This document shows, one piece after another, positions 47,118-58,239 of a DNA stretch of 64,000 nt. Numbering within the stretch: position 1 is the first letter of the stretch; each line of letters starts with the position of its first letter. Origin of the DNA: Camellia lanceoleosa (Eukaryota > Streptophyta > Magnoliopsida > Ericales > Theaceae); assembly GCA_025200525.1 (NCBI GenBank), contig CM045762.1, forward strand, positions 26,154,584-26,218,583. Reading direction: 5' to 3'. Below the pieces are notes generated by a model, which saw nothing but the letters and a program-made list of their open reading frames with translations, was not told the origin of the DNA and made no database searches. The position numbers and the translations under genes are program-made.

Positions 47118-48963
47118 ATTTTTTAGCATAATATTTGTAATATTGTTTAGCCTGGTAATGAATAATTTGAAAATATTCTTAAATTAATATTACATAAAGA
47201 GTATTTTGAAACTTAAAATTATGCCGTCTCAATCACATCCCTAGGTCCAGCCCATAATTTATTAGGTGAATGTATCTTGATTTTCTCACTGTCAAATGCC
47301 TTATGGGAGTCATCAATTTTCTTAATTAATGTTTGGTTGACTAGACTATGTTCTTTAAGACTAATATTCAATGAAATTTATGAATATTTTTATTAATTTT
47401 AATTAACTTGTACTTTTTCAATTTTCTCTAAAACAAAATAGACAGTAGCAAATCAGGTATAGCCACCCAGATTTGATCTTCTGTCTCTTTGTGCCATTTT
47501 GGGAATATAATAAAAAAATTACATTTTTGGACAGACAAAATGTCTAAAAACGTGGCTGTCAAAAATATAAGAAAATTCTTTTGGGAAGTGTCAAAAACAC
47601 AGCCCTAAAATTAAAAATTAGGGCTTATGAAAAAAAAATAAAAAAATAAATCTCTTATATTGAGTAAGGGTATTTTGGTCATTTTAATTTAATTTGACAC
47701 CATAAATAAATAATAAAATAAAAATAAAAAAGTCAGCTTTTTACCACCTTCTCAAATTACTTCCAAAAAAATTAAAAAACTTAATAAAAAGTCAAAAGCT
47801 AACTTTTTACTAATTTTCCAAAACAACCCTTGTCTTTTTGCCATGGTGATGTTGATATGGTGAAGGAGTTTCTTGTTTTCAAATTCATTTTCTTTTAAAA
47901 TTTTCTTGTCAAGCCAATGTTTTGTGTCTTGAAGCTTCTTTAAGAAACGTGAGGTTGGAAAATTAAATATTTAAAAAAAAAACAAAAATCAACAAGAATG
48001 AGGTGGTCAAGGCATTATCTGTAAATTTTCTTATCACCATTTTCAAATGAAAGAATTAAACAAAAACTAATTATTAAAATAAAGAAACTTAAGGGGAGAG
48101 TGTGCTGGTTTATTGGAAGATTCCCACTGGTAGTCCAAGATATGGATTCAAGTGTCTAGATTGACACAGCAGAATAATTCCACTTTGGTCAGCTGACATA
48201 AAAACATAGGCGGCATTATCCATTCTATTTTACTTTACACATGCACATTTTTTATGAGGAATATCACATGCATCAATTTAAAATATTGATATAATGATAA
48301 TATAAAAATAATAATTACAAAATTAATGGAGTTAAAAAGATAAAGTTAGCATTATTCATTTCCTTTTGTCCAAACACCGTAGGAAGTGTTAGGAAGGGAG
48401 CACCCATTTTTTACAACAATTTTATTTCATTTTATTTATTTATTTATTTTTTTAAATCGGAAAATCGGGCCTTTTGAGCCCACCACAAAAACGTACATTC
48501 GACAATTAAGCGACACTGTCTAACTAGGTACATAATTCGGCCAAACCGAAAAGGACCAATAAAAATCGAAATTGAGTTAGGCAAGTTAGCTGCTTTTGAG
48601 TTTGTCACCTTTCTCTTTTTAATGCAACTTGTTAGAAAATGGATATTCTCGAAGCCAAGTATTTATGATTACAGCATAATAATCAAGAAAATGACAAGTA
48701 CACACAGACATATTGGCGGCTGGGAATTAGAAATCTCAGCAGCCTTTACTTGTCTGCCTTTTTTCCCGAATAGCAGATAAAAGTTTGAGAAAAATCAGTT
48801 TCCAAATCAGTAATGAGAGAGACGCATAAAACACAATTTTACAATTTTTAAAATGGTTTGAATTATTATCAGACATAATTTTTAAAAAAATTAAAACACA
48901 TTAATAGGCAATATATCAATGGGGTCCTCTTTTATGGAGGTTTCAAACATTTTTCAATTTGAA
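47118..48963. other. Intergenic DNA, nothing recognised
   Basis: About 1.8 kb with words shared with the MITE families (aaaaagtcagctttt near 47730, gtcaaaagctaacttttta near 47800) and a mixed-composition stretch at 48450-48800. No gene, RNA or clear element ends are seen. Confidence 0.45.
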
Positions 48964-49206
48964 ATTTATACTTTAAGTCCAATTTTAATTTAGTCATTCT
49001 GTCTAAATTTCTGTTAATTTAGTCGACATGTATACCATAGAAAATTGACAAGTACCTAAAAATCATTAATTTTAACTTTTAATTTAGACGAAATAATCAA
49101 ATTGAAATACTAAAAAATTGACAAATATTTTAAAATTGTTAATTTTGACCATTAATTTTGATTAAATGATCAAATTAAAACTAAACTTAAAGTATAGAGA
49201 CCAAAT
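48964..49206. mobile_element. Foldback MITE
   Basis: The left arm atactttaagtccaatttta, atttagtcattctgt pairs with the reversed right arm atactttaagtttagtttta, atttgatcatttaat. The inner part also pairs loosely around aaattgacaa words. No coding capacity. Confidence 0.6.
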
Positions 49207-49551
49207 TATTTACATTGAAACTATAAAAAATTAAAGTGAAATTTGAATCAAGTTATAAAAATGAAAAGTATAATTAACCCTATTTAACAAACAAAAACCA
49301 AAACAAAATAAAAATAAAAGCAAATACTTAATCAGAATTTATGCACCATATGGTTCTGTTTGAGTGGGTTATATACCACTTTATCTAGATATAAGGAATA
49401 AAGAAAAATAGAAAAACTATAAATTAGTGAGACTGTAGAAAAATAATTGCATAATAGATAGAATCTTTTTTAGGTGCACAAAAAGGATTTGCATTACACA
49501 CATAAAAAATTTATATCACTATAAAAATATAATTTTTTTTCACTATGCCAT
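49207..49551. other. AT-rich intergenic DNA before gypsy-2
   Basis: No gene is seen. It ends at gccat (49547-49551), the likely target-site copy of the gypsy-2 insertion; the other copy lies outside the window. Confidence 0.45.
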
Positions 49552-50324
49552 TGTTGGCTTTTTAGCTTTCGAATATTATTTTGGTAATTGCGAGCATGCC
49601 AGCAAGGATCAATTAGTCCTCACAGAAAATTAATTGTCAACCAATTATCAGACGATTGTGTTTTAGTTCTTTCAGCCTCAATGAAGAGGACTTTTACTGG
49701 TGACTTGACTTAGGAGAATTAAACAGATAATAATGAATTGAAGAACAGTCGAAGTATTTCATTAAGATGAAAAGACTTACAATGATCCAAACTCAACCTC
49801 GTAGAGGTTTACAGCAAATCTACTTGGAACTACTCCTATGAAACGAAGTGCAGTGCATGAATTTTAAAGTACAGTAATGTAAAGAACTGTAAATGTAAAA
49901 CTAGAAATGTAAAATTGGAAAGGAAAATAAGTATAAAGGACCGGTTTTTTAGATCTAAGTCTGGGGGCTTTTTTCTGGGGCCTTCTCTACTATTTATACT
50001 GCTCAAGGATGACCATCGAATTGCATTTCCAACCGTCGAACTGCTCCTCCATGATTATCGATCATGTTGCCCCAATATTAGCTCCATTACACCATTACTT
50101 GCAGTTAAGCTTCCCTCCTAAATTTGAATCTGAAATGCGAGTAACCGTTGAAGCCACATCACTTTGTATCTCTTTGTTGATCCGCTGCTACTCAGATCTC
50201 TTAATAACCAATACTAACTGCCACGTGTACGATCAGGATCGAGGACCTGAATAGTCTTCCTATATTACCCTTATTTCGCCACACGTCGAATTGTAATTGG
50301 CTTGTACAAAATATGTAGCCAACA
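49552..50324 (-). repeat. Gypsy-2 3' LTR
   Basis: 773 bases from TGTTGGCT to AGCCAACA. Beyond its right end the plus strand reads taccccccgcac, so the minus strand has a G-rich polypurine tract directly before the LTR start. The second LTR is outside the window, so the left boundary rests on the matching terminal 8-mers. Confidence 0.7.
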
Positions 50325-50413
50325 TTACCCCCCGCACTAATATACCCAATACTTGGTGATATTAGTGGATCAAAGTCTTTTCCCATGTCTTAGAACGTGC
50401 ATGGTTTCCAGAA

Positions 50414-50908
50414 ATGCAACTGTCATTTATCATCTGCATTAAACTCTCCTTCAATCTTTTGGACACCTCCACCACCTTAGTATTCAAACAGACTGGTACA
50501 CTTTTTATGGCCGAATCAATTATCACATTCATTGATCGAGCACACAAAGAGTCATATGATGATGTTGTTCCTCCTCGAAAGAATCTCCATGCATTAATTA
50601 GCCACCTTTACCCACCCTTCTATATTCAGGTCATGGATGCCTTTGTAGATTATCAACCCTTGGACTTCGAACATATTGCCCTTAATCCTTCAATTCAGAA
50701 ACTTACAAATATGGACATGGGAAGGTCTTCTTCTGACTCATCCTCAGACTACGAACAAACTGCTCTCAATCCTTTGATTCAGAAAATTGCAAATATGGAC
50801 ATGGGAAGTTTTCCTTCACAACCCTCTGCATGGGATAAGGCTGCAACTTCTTCCTCCTCTGGGGCTTCTGGCTGGACAAACTGGTCAAACACAAGACCTG
50901 TGATTTAA
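50414..50908 (+). CDS. Plus-strand ORF of unknown family in gypsy-2 (part A)
   Basis: I do not recognise this protein. Up to 164 residues; an inner Met (MAESIITFIDRAHKESYDD, near 50506) may be the true start. It has a helical N-terminal stretch, then two copies of a short repeat (ALNPSIQKLTNMDMG and ALNPLIQKIANMDMG) separated by a Ser/Asp-rich spacer, and ends in a Ser/Gly-rich tail. It lies 90 bases inside the 3' LTR, antisense to pol. The next frame (part B) overlaps its end in another phase, so a frameshift or intron may join them. It could be captured host sequence or a family-specific extra gene. Confidence 0.45.
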   Translation: MQLSFIICIKLSFNLLDTSTTLVFKQTGTLFMAESIITFIDRAHKESYDDVVPPRKNLHALISHLYPPFYIQVMDAFVDYQPLDFEHIALNPSIQKLTNMDMGRSSSDSSSDYEQTALNPLIQKIANMDMGSFPSQPSAWDKAATSSSSGASGWTNWSNTRPVI

Positions 50909-51690
50909 GGGAGCAAATCAACCATCACTTTGTTGAGTTTACTAACCCTTTAGAATTCCCTTCCTATGCGCGAAGCTCGGTGGTCTATCCTTACGTGCCC
51001 ATTGACCACCAACGTAGTTTGGAGGAGAATCTGCTTGTGGCATGGTATACATCTTCCATGCCTACAAAGACAGTGCATGCCGCCCGAGGCCTAGAAGAGG
51101 CACAAGGGTACAATCCATCATTCTTAGCCCAGAAGGTGAAAATTTGTTCTTCTGACTGGCTCGATTATATCAATGCCCTTGTTCCTTCTGCCCTTGCTCC
51201 ACCTCCTGAGATAGAAGCATCCACACCTTCTCTTCTGCCAAATCCTTGCTGGACAGAGAAACTGAGGCTTGCCCTCTCCGCGGATAAGGTCTTTCCACCT
51301 TACAAACCTCCACCTTCCCCTATTCCGGCTGAGCGTAAGCAAGCTCAACTTTTGCTCGCGGCTTTCTCCCACTTGCTCTTCAATGTACTTGAGGACAAAG
51401 TCCCTCTTAAGAACCTTCAATGGACTTGTGATATTCTGACTCGGGGTCACGTTCTCAACCCCTTCGCCCAAGCAGAGCTTCACATGTTTTTGGACCAACT
51501 TCCATTGCTTCTCCACTGGCATCGGACCTCTATGACCAACACACAATCTCTAGACCAACTTTCGTCCCTTCGAATTCATGCCCAGTACGAAGCAAAAAAT
51601 TTTATTGAAGAATTCGATGATTTCAAGAATAAAGATTCTGCATACTGGAATGACTTGGATATAGACGAATTGGAACAAGGATTGAGATAA
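50860..51690 (+). CDS. Plus-strand ORF of unknown family in gypsy-2 (part B)
   Basis: I do not recognise this protein. The frame is open from about 50860 and has no clear ATG. It reads FWLDKLVKHKTCDLREQINH and then continues over 236 codons from 50980 to a stop at 51688-51690. It has a Pro-rich middle (FPPYKPPPSPIPAERKQ), a Leu-rich helical stretch (AQLLLAAFSHLLFNVLEDKV) and an acidic C-terminus (FIEEFDDFKNKD...DLDIDELEQ). The length and balanced composition suggest past coding use. It lies between part A and the PMD gene on the same strand. It is not part of gag or pol, and nothing like it was seen in gypsy-1. Confidence 0.5.
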   Translation, partial: WGFWLDKLVKHKTCDLREQINHHFVEFTNPLEFPSYARSSVVYPYVPIDHQRSLEENLLVAWYTSSMPTKTVHAARGLEEAQGYNPSFLAQKVKICSSDWLDYINALVPSALAPPPEIEASTPSLLPNPCWTEKLRLALSADKVFPPYKPPPSPIPAERKQAQLLLAAFSHLLFNVLEDKVPLKNLQWTCDILTRGHVLNPFAQAELHMFLDQLPLLLHWHRTSMTNTQSLDQLSSLRIHAQYEAKNFIEEFDDFKNKDSAYWNDLDIDELEQGLR

Positions 51691-52335
51691 ACAGCTTTTG
51701 AAATAAAGGTTGAAGAGCTCTTTTACGAAGTGAGAGCACATCAACTCATGCAGCCAATGTTAGAGGAAATAAATAACAGAATAAAGAAATAACAGAAATT
51801 CATTGACCATAGTTGGACTAAATTTCATGATCTTGTTATTTATTCCATTCCCTATTTTTATGAGCTTGAGTTTGTACCCAAATAGGGTCATTCGATGTAA
51901 TTGCTTTTGCTTTAATACCACTAAGACTTCTCTTTGTTTGATATGGTTTGATCTTGTCTCCATTTGTCTTTAAAAGCGATTTCAGAGCTTCGAACTGAAC
52001 AATCTTTTCCTTCAAACCTGGATTCAATCGTTTTAAATGAATATTAACAAAAACGACCATGAACTTTTCCAATTTATGGAATACAGTAGATAGTTTTTGT
52101 TGTTTTTCCATTTAGGATCCATGCTTCGAATCTAACAACCTTACTCTTCAAAACTTGTTTCAATCATAACCAACATATGGTCAATGATTTAATATGATCA
52201 ATCAGTTTTAAATTGATCTTTTTGTCTTGAACAACAGTCCATGCTTTCAAAAATATGGAAGCTCCTTTTGAGGGGTGCACTGTGTTAGTTCGAAAAGACA
52301 ACTTTTCTGAATATATAAACAAACTATTGGTTTTG
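51691..52335. other. Non-coding stretch between gypsy-2 cargo genes
   Basis: About 645 bases, AT-richer than the flanking frames. No coding signal is seen; it would hold the 3' end of the unknown gene and upstream sequence of the PMD gene. Confidence 0.45.
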
Positions 52336-52745
52336 ATGTTTCGAATGCCAATTTCCATTCTTAAGTGATTTTTAGTTTTACTTCAAAGAACATCACTTTT
52401 ATTGAGAAATCTAAAACAGGTCTTTAATCCCTTTGAAGTAAACGAATACTTGAGCATTCTTGCATCTATTAGGTACGGAATGTGCTTCGAAGCCGTTGTT
52501 ATTGGACTTTTGGCGCCAAAATCTCTGGTGTGTTATGTTTTAAACACCAATTCCCATTCTCACAGGGTCTCAAGTTTCACTTCGAAGGACATTACTTTCA
52601 TTCAGAAACCTAAAACATGTCTTTAATCCCCTTCAAAGTAAATGAATACTTGAGTATTCTTACATCTTTAAGCATGGAATGTGCTTCGAAGCTGGCTTCT
52701 TAGTTTCAAAGCCGTTGTTATTTGACTTTTGACGCCAAAATCTGG
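52336..52745 (+). repeat. ~203 bp tandem repeat upstream of the gypsy-2 PMD gene
   Basis: Two diverged copies: gccaatttccattctt (52347) recurs as accaattcccattctc (52548), and aaacgaatacttgagcattc (52440) recurs as aaatgaatacttgagtattc (52640). Both hold gtgcttcgaagc and gacgccaaaatct. The palindrome ttcgaa recurs many times up to 52780. Its position suggests a promoter-region repeat. Confidence 0.7.
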
Positions 52746-54667
52746 CTTCGAAGCCAAATATTTTACTTCGAAGCTGATATCAACATCTAAGATGTGTTTT
52801 TCCCTCCAAGAGTATCAATATTGAAGGAAATTCTTCGTATTCGTACTTTTAGTACTTAACGAATTTACGCGATGTATCTTTCAGATACAAAGGCTTTTGA
52901 AACCCTTTTATTTCGCATTCTGAAATCACTTGCTCGCTCAACATACAAACCCTTGATCTCTATTCATCTCCAACTTCTTTCTACTCTCTTTCCCAGCTTC
53001 GTCCTTTGAGAAAGTGTTCTATCAATGGCTTCCTCTTCATTGAAAGTGCCAGTTGTAGAGCGTGTGAGCCCATCTGTAGCCCTAAAAAGGCTCATTGATG
53101 TAGAATGTGAAAAATACAAGGCTGGGGAGAAAAGTGTCATCGACGGACGCATCTTCATCCCTCGTCGTCATGTGCAACAAGACTATGTGCTTGGCCCCAT
53201 ATTCAAGGAGATTCCTATTGAGCTTCCAGCTCTATATCCTCGTCTAGAAGACCATTGTCTCCTTTACGAAGGTGGCCTTGACTAGAGGAACTGGAAGACG
53301 AACCGCCCCCACCGATGCTGGCCCACAGTGAGACCGGAGTGGCAAGAATGGTATGATCGAGTTGTCCCTAGTAGGACCCTAGACCTTCAAGAACTCTGCC
53401 TCCTCGACGCCCTCCAACTATCCAGGTTAACCATTTTAGAGGACCCCTTCTTAATTCCTGCTGCTCTGTGCTTTTGGAATTCTGTTTTTAATTTCTTCCA
53501 ATTCAGATGTGGGATGATGGCCCATACTGTTCTTGACATTTGCCATCTTTTAGGATTATCTCCCATTGGAACTTCCATTGGACCAGATTATCCTGACCTA
53601 GCAATCCCTTTTTCTCTCCCCTCTCTTAACTTATCCTATAGTGATTTTGTCAAGGCTGAGAATAGAAGGGATGGTCTTGTGATCGATAGGGAGTTCTTCT
53701 CTTTCTTATTATATTGGCTTTGCAAGTTCCTTTTCTGCACCTCCTCTTAAAGAATTATGTCTGAATTTGCCCCTCTTGCCAAAGCCCTTGTTTTACAGAA
53801 GAGGGTGGCTTTAGCCCTATACGTTCTAGGTCACGTATATAGAGTCTGCTCTCTTTTTTGTGAGAAACCCTTAGATGTCAATCAAGGGAGGCCGATTTGG
53901 ATTCTTCAACTTTGGCTTTTTGCTTATTTCCCTGAGTTACAATCCAAATGCCTTAAATTTTTTGAACCAAACCCTCCTACTCATGGCATGAGGCTAGCCA
54001 ATGCTTCACTTTATCCTTTTAATTTTTCTTTTTACTTCTCTTTCTTCCACTAACTTCCAGCTTCTCCTCCTTTTTACTGCTTTCGTCCCTTCAAACCCAC
54101 TACTATTGGCCCACTCTGGTTGAAGAATTTCCTAAGTGATAGGCTCTGTGCTTCACTTGCTCACAAAAGATATATGGGCCTCCATTTTAATCCACAGAGA
54201 ATTATTCATTGGGACCATGAACCTCAGAGCTTACAAATGCATTGCTGAGCCCTATTGTCCTGCACAATTTGCTAGACTATTTGGCTTCACTCAGGGGGTC
54301 CCGATACCTCTCTGTAGTAACACCAATCTAAGTCTTACCACAAGGGATGTGAAAGTTCAAAAGTCCAGACTGAAAGAGGCAACTTTCAAATTTATACAGG
54401 ACTTGATCGATTTTGAGTATACCCCATTCCTTCCTCAAGGTAACATTTTGAAGAGATACCAAAATTGGTGGGTGACCAATATGGAAGTGTACTTGGCCAT
54501 TTCCCCTCAAGACCTACTGACGGTGTTGGATGTGCCCAAGCCCAAAGGAGCTGGAGTTGCTACTTCTTCCACTATTCTGACTACTTCAGATCCTGTGCCT
54601 GCCTCTACACAGTCTGCTCCTGCTACTTCAACTCCTCCTAGAGTTACTCGGGCCACCTCGAAGAAAG

Positions 54668-54753
54668 GTATATACCCTCATCTCTTCTCTTTTTACCTTC
54701 TTTATAATGCTTTTAGTCTTATCTTTAGTTCTTCTTTTGTGAAGGTGGTGCAG
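54668..54753 (+). other. Probable 86 bp intron in the gypsy-2 PMD gene
   Basis: From gtatataccctca to gtggtgcag, T-rich inside. Removal joins T-S-K-K through a split Gly codon (g|gt) to A-S-Q-G-D-S in an open frame; without splicing the frame soon stops. Confidence 0.6.
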
Positions 54754-55352
54754 GTGCCTCACAGGGAGACTCTCCTCAAAAGACTCAAGCTCTAAATCTC
54801 CTCAAAAGCAAACGGCAACAAAAGAAAAGGAGACTTTTACTTGAGCCTGAAAAGGAAGTTTTTGAGGTGCAAGCAGAAGAAGAAAAAGAAAAAGAAGAAG
54901 AAAATGAGTTATTCAAGAGCAAGAGTCTCCCCTGAAAATAAGGAAAAGAGTGATCGTCCCTTTTTCTGACTTGGTTCAAGATCCCACACATGAGACAACT
55001 ATCAGAGTAGAGGAACTCACTTCTGAAGAATCTGAACCCCAAATTGGAGAGAAAGAAATTGAGGAAGAACATTCAATGCCAGTACAAAGAAAAAAGAGAA
55101 GGAAGATGACTGTGACTCCTTCTGATTTTGTTGAAGACCCTATACATGAGGCAGCTACTAAGGCAGTGGAACAAGAGCACTCTAAGGCCATAATTATCTT
55201 TGAGAGAGCTGAGAAGAAACGGCAGTAGCAATTCTTAAGAGATGAAGCTGCTACTGCTGATGCAATTCAAAGGGATGCTGCAAGAAGACAACACATTGCT
55301 GAACACTACTTTCTTCGAAGCTCTCTTACTGCTGCTGTCACTTTTGAAACAA

Positions 55353-55441
55353 GTAACTTCTTTAAAGCCTCTACTGTTTTTCCTTGTTGAATTTTTGGGT
55401 ATTAAGCCTTGACATCACTTTGTCCTTCTCTTATTTTGCAG
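55353..55441 (+). other. Probable 89 bp intron in the gypsy-2 PMD gene
   Basis: From gtaacttctttaaag to ttattttgcag, T-rich. Removal joins V-T-F-E-T through a split Thr codon (a|ca) to T-T-P-E-I-I-L-P in frame. Confidence 0.6.
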
Positions 55442-56684
55442 CAACAACTCCTGAGATTATTCTTCCAATGAGAACTCCCTCAGTTTCAATTGAGGTTGAT
55501 CAGATGCAAAATGTGAAAACAATTCAAATAATACTTCCACTTCCTAGGCCTACATTCCATGTACCCCCTTTGAGGCCAAACATTCCTGCATTTTTTCCCT
55601 TTGGATTGAATCTATATCTTCCTTTCTTATCTTTGGATCTACCTCTATTCAATTCTTTTCCAAGCCTTGCTCTTTCCCTTCCCCCCTAAGGAAATTCCAA
55701 CTATTGCTCCATCTCTAATGATAGCTGATTCCCCTAAAGAGGGTATTGGTGGCTCTCCAACCCATGGTTTATTACCTTTACCTACTTCCAGCCTTTCTTT
55801 CCTTGACCTATTGGTGGCTAGAACCATAGAGACTGTTGAAGATATTCCATCCATTTCTCCTATCCCTATGCAGTCCTCTGTGTCTTCTACCACTACTCTT
55901 TCTGCACCCCTCATGTCCATAGACGAAGTAGATGTCTTCGAAGCAAGACTAGCCAGTCTCTTCGACATAGCCTCTACCTCTCCAATAACTAATGATGAGG
56001 CTGAGCTGCTAGTTCTGGCTGACTCCTTGTTAGAAATTCTTGAGAGCTCATCTTCCTCTAGTAAGAAGCCTTCTGCACCTCTGATGGATTTAGACAGCTG
56101 TCTGGAATTACTGATATCTTTTTCAAGGATTCCTTTCGAGGCTTTACAAAGGCCTATAATAAGAAATGGCTTCCTGCAGTGCTGCAAAGTTGTTGAGCAA
56201 TCCAGCATAACTGTCTCAAGTCATCTATCTTAGGCAGCAGCTACTATTGACTTCTACATCAACATTTGTCATACTGCCAAGGCTGCAGAGGAAAAATTAG
56301 TAAGAGATTAGAGCTTTGTTTCCACAGTACACTCTGAAGTCTCAGTGCTAAAGGAACAACACTCCTCTGTCTCCCATTTTCGAACTCAACTACTGGATAA
56401 GAAAGCTCAACTTGAAGAGAAGCTGTCTGCAGTGAATCAAGCCTTAATCTGAACTGACACCAAACTACAGATCACCAACCAAGGATTGGCCGATCGAAAG
56501 CAAGAAATGACCACAGCCATTCAGTTGGTTCCCTCATTTAAGAATAGGAAGTCTGTTGTAAAAGAACAATTAAGGCATTGTAATGATTTTTGGGCTAATT
56601 TATGGCAGAATGTATTTAACTTTTTATGAAGAAAACAAATTCTGATTTATCATTTGAGTACTCTTGTGTTCTTTTGCTTGACAT

Positions 56685-57854
56685 TTATTCTACTCCTTGT
56701 GTTTCCCAAATAGTTGGAAAATAAGGCTTCAAATATCTGCCATTGATCTTTTTGGGATGTATGTATCCATTCAAATTTCTCAAATGGTATGCCCCAAAAG
56801 GCAGGACTCTATGAATTTGATATAGTCCTTCCCAATTAGGTGACCATTTACCAAATTTATGGCTTTTAATTCCTATTGGGAGTATTGTCTTCCATACCAA
56901 ATCACCTTCATCAAAACCAATATATTTGACTTTCTTATTGTAATTTTTGGCTGCTTTCTTCTTGTGCAAGAGAATACTGTTTAATGCCAGAATTCTGGCT
57001 TCATCTATGCCTTTTAATTCCAAGCACATACTCTGATGGTATTGTTCAGGATTTAGCTGGTCTTGGCATCTTACCCTCAAAGATTTAACATTAATTTCCA
57101 TAGGTAACACTGCATCATACCCATACACCAAGGCATAAGGAGTAACTCCTGTGCTTGACCTTGGGGAAGTTCTATAAGCCCACAATACATCCAACAATAA
57201 GTTATGCCAATCCCTAGGATTGTCTTCCACAATTTTTTGTATTCCTTTCTTCAAGGACATATTGGATGATTCAGCTTGACCATTGACTTGTGCATAATAA
57301 GGGGTAGAATTAACAAGGCTACTTCCAAACTCTGCCACAAAGGACTTCACCATTTTCCCATCGAACACAGTCCCATTATCAACAGTTATAGTTTGTGGGA
57401 TGCCATATCTATGGATTAAATCCTTGATGAATCCAATGACCTCAGTTTGGTCTACAGCCTTGTATGGCTTAGCTTCGACCCACTTAGTGAAATAATCAAT
57501 GGCTACTAAAATGAAACAATGATGCTTCAAAGAGGATGGGTGTATTTTCCCCATCATATCCATGGCCCATCCTTTGAATGGCCAAGGCTTTACCACTGCA
57601 TGCAGGTCAGTTATGGGCACATGCTTTATTGTGCCATGCTTTTGACATGCCTGGCAACCTTTTGCATACTCTATGCAATCTTTAAGGATAGTTGGCCAAT
57701 AGTAGAAATGCCTTCGAAGCAACCACCTCATCTTCACACTAGGCTTATGAGCACCACAGATGCCTTCATAAACCTCATCCATAACTGTTAATGCTTCTTT
57801 TGGGCCCAAACATTCTAACAATAAACCACTCCCCCCCGCTTTTGTAGAGAGCAT
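56685..57854 (-). CDS. Gypsy-2 integrase, open and apparently complete
   Basis: A 389-residue open frame. The zinc domain is H..H (GAHKPSVKMRWLLRRHFYYWP) and C..C (AKGCQACQKHG). The catalytic triad is intact: Asp in WAMDMMGKI, Asp in ITVDNGTVF and Glu in NGQAESSNMSL. The C-terminal part includes YNKKVKYIGFDEGDLVWKTI and a GAYHLRNLNGYIHP end; no chromodomain is seen. It would join element cDNA to host DNA. It is part of a larger broken polyprotein, so this open stretch alone does not mean the element is active. The frame runs to 56685, next to the antisense PMD gene. Confidence 0.9.
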   Translation of the reverse strand: MLSTKAGGSGLLLECLGPKEALTVMDEVYEGICGAHKPSVKMRWLLRRHFYYWPTILKDCIEYAKGCQACQKHGTIKHVPITDLHAVVKPWPFKGWAMDMMGKIHPSSLKHHCFILVAIDYFTKWVEAKPYKAVDQTEVIGFIKDLIHRYGIPQTITVDNGTVFDGKMVKSFVAEFGSSLVNSTPYYAQVNGQAESSNMSLKKGIQKIVEDNPRDWHNLLLDVLWAYRTSPRSSTGVTPYALVYGYDAVLPMEINVKSLRVRCQDQLNPEQYHQSMCLELKGIDEARILALNSILLHKKKAAKNYNKKVKYIGFDEGDLVWKTILPIGIKSHKFGKWSPNWEGLYQIHRVLPFGAYHLRNLNGYIHPKKINGRYLKPYFPTIWETQGVE

Positions 57855-58239
57855 TGCCGTATATGATGTATTGCATGGATTGCAATTTAATTTTCCTGCT
57901 GTCCTTCGAGGATGGACCAGCCAAGTACTGCATTATTGGATGCCTCCAATCTTATTCTTGTAAGTCATTATGATTGACTTCCAGGACCACATTCCTTTTA
58001 TTTAAGGGTGGTATAGATTTATGGTATGTTGTTTGGTTTATGTCCCTTTGAGTATTATCCCTCCTCTTGAAATTCGAAACTTTCTAAGCCACATCATTAG
58101 CTCTATTATTCAAGAATCTTGGGACATAAGTTACATTTGCTATTTGAAATTAAGAAAGCAGATGTAATGCAACAACATAGTATGGCAACATGCTTATACT
58201 CTGACATTTGAAAATTCCTTTTACTTGGTTAACCACCAA

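Larger units (their letters stand above)
53025..56628 (+). pseudogene. PMD protein gene, antisense to gypsy-2 pol
   Basis: It opens MASSSLKVPVVERVSP after a C/T-rich leader. The PMD-like part is FWNSVFNFFQFRCGMMAHTV then LDICHLLGLSPIGTSIGPDY (about 53470-53595), then LYWLCKFLFCTSS and MSEFAPLAKALVLQKRVALA (about 53710-53820) and CPAQFARLFGFTQGVPIPLC (about 54258-54317). A Ser/Thr/Pro-rich then Glu/Lys-rich middle follows, and a C-terminal helical tail ends near 56628. Two single in-frame stops (near 53283 and 53748) could each be one base change from TGG, CAA or CAG; a frameshift lies near 54220. Two introns fit in frame. The end is about 57 bases from the end of pol on the other strand. Role unknown. 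Confidence 0.75.
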
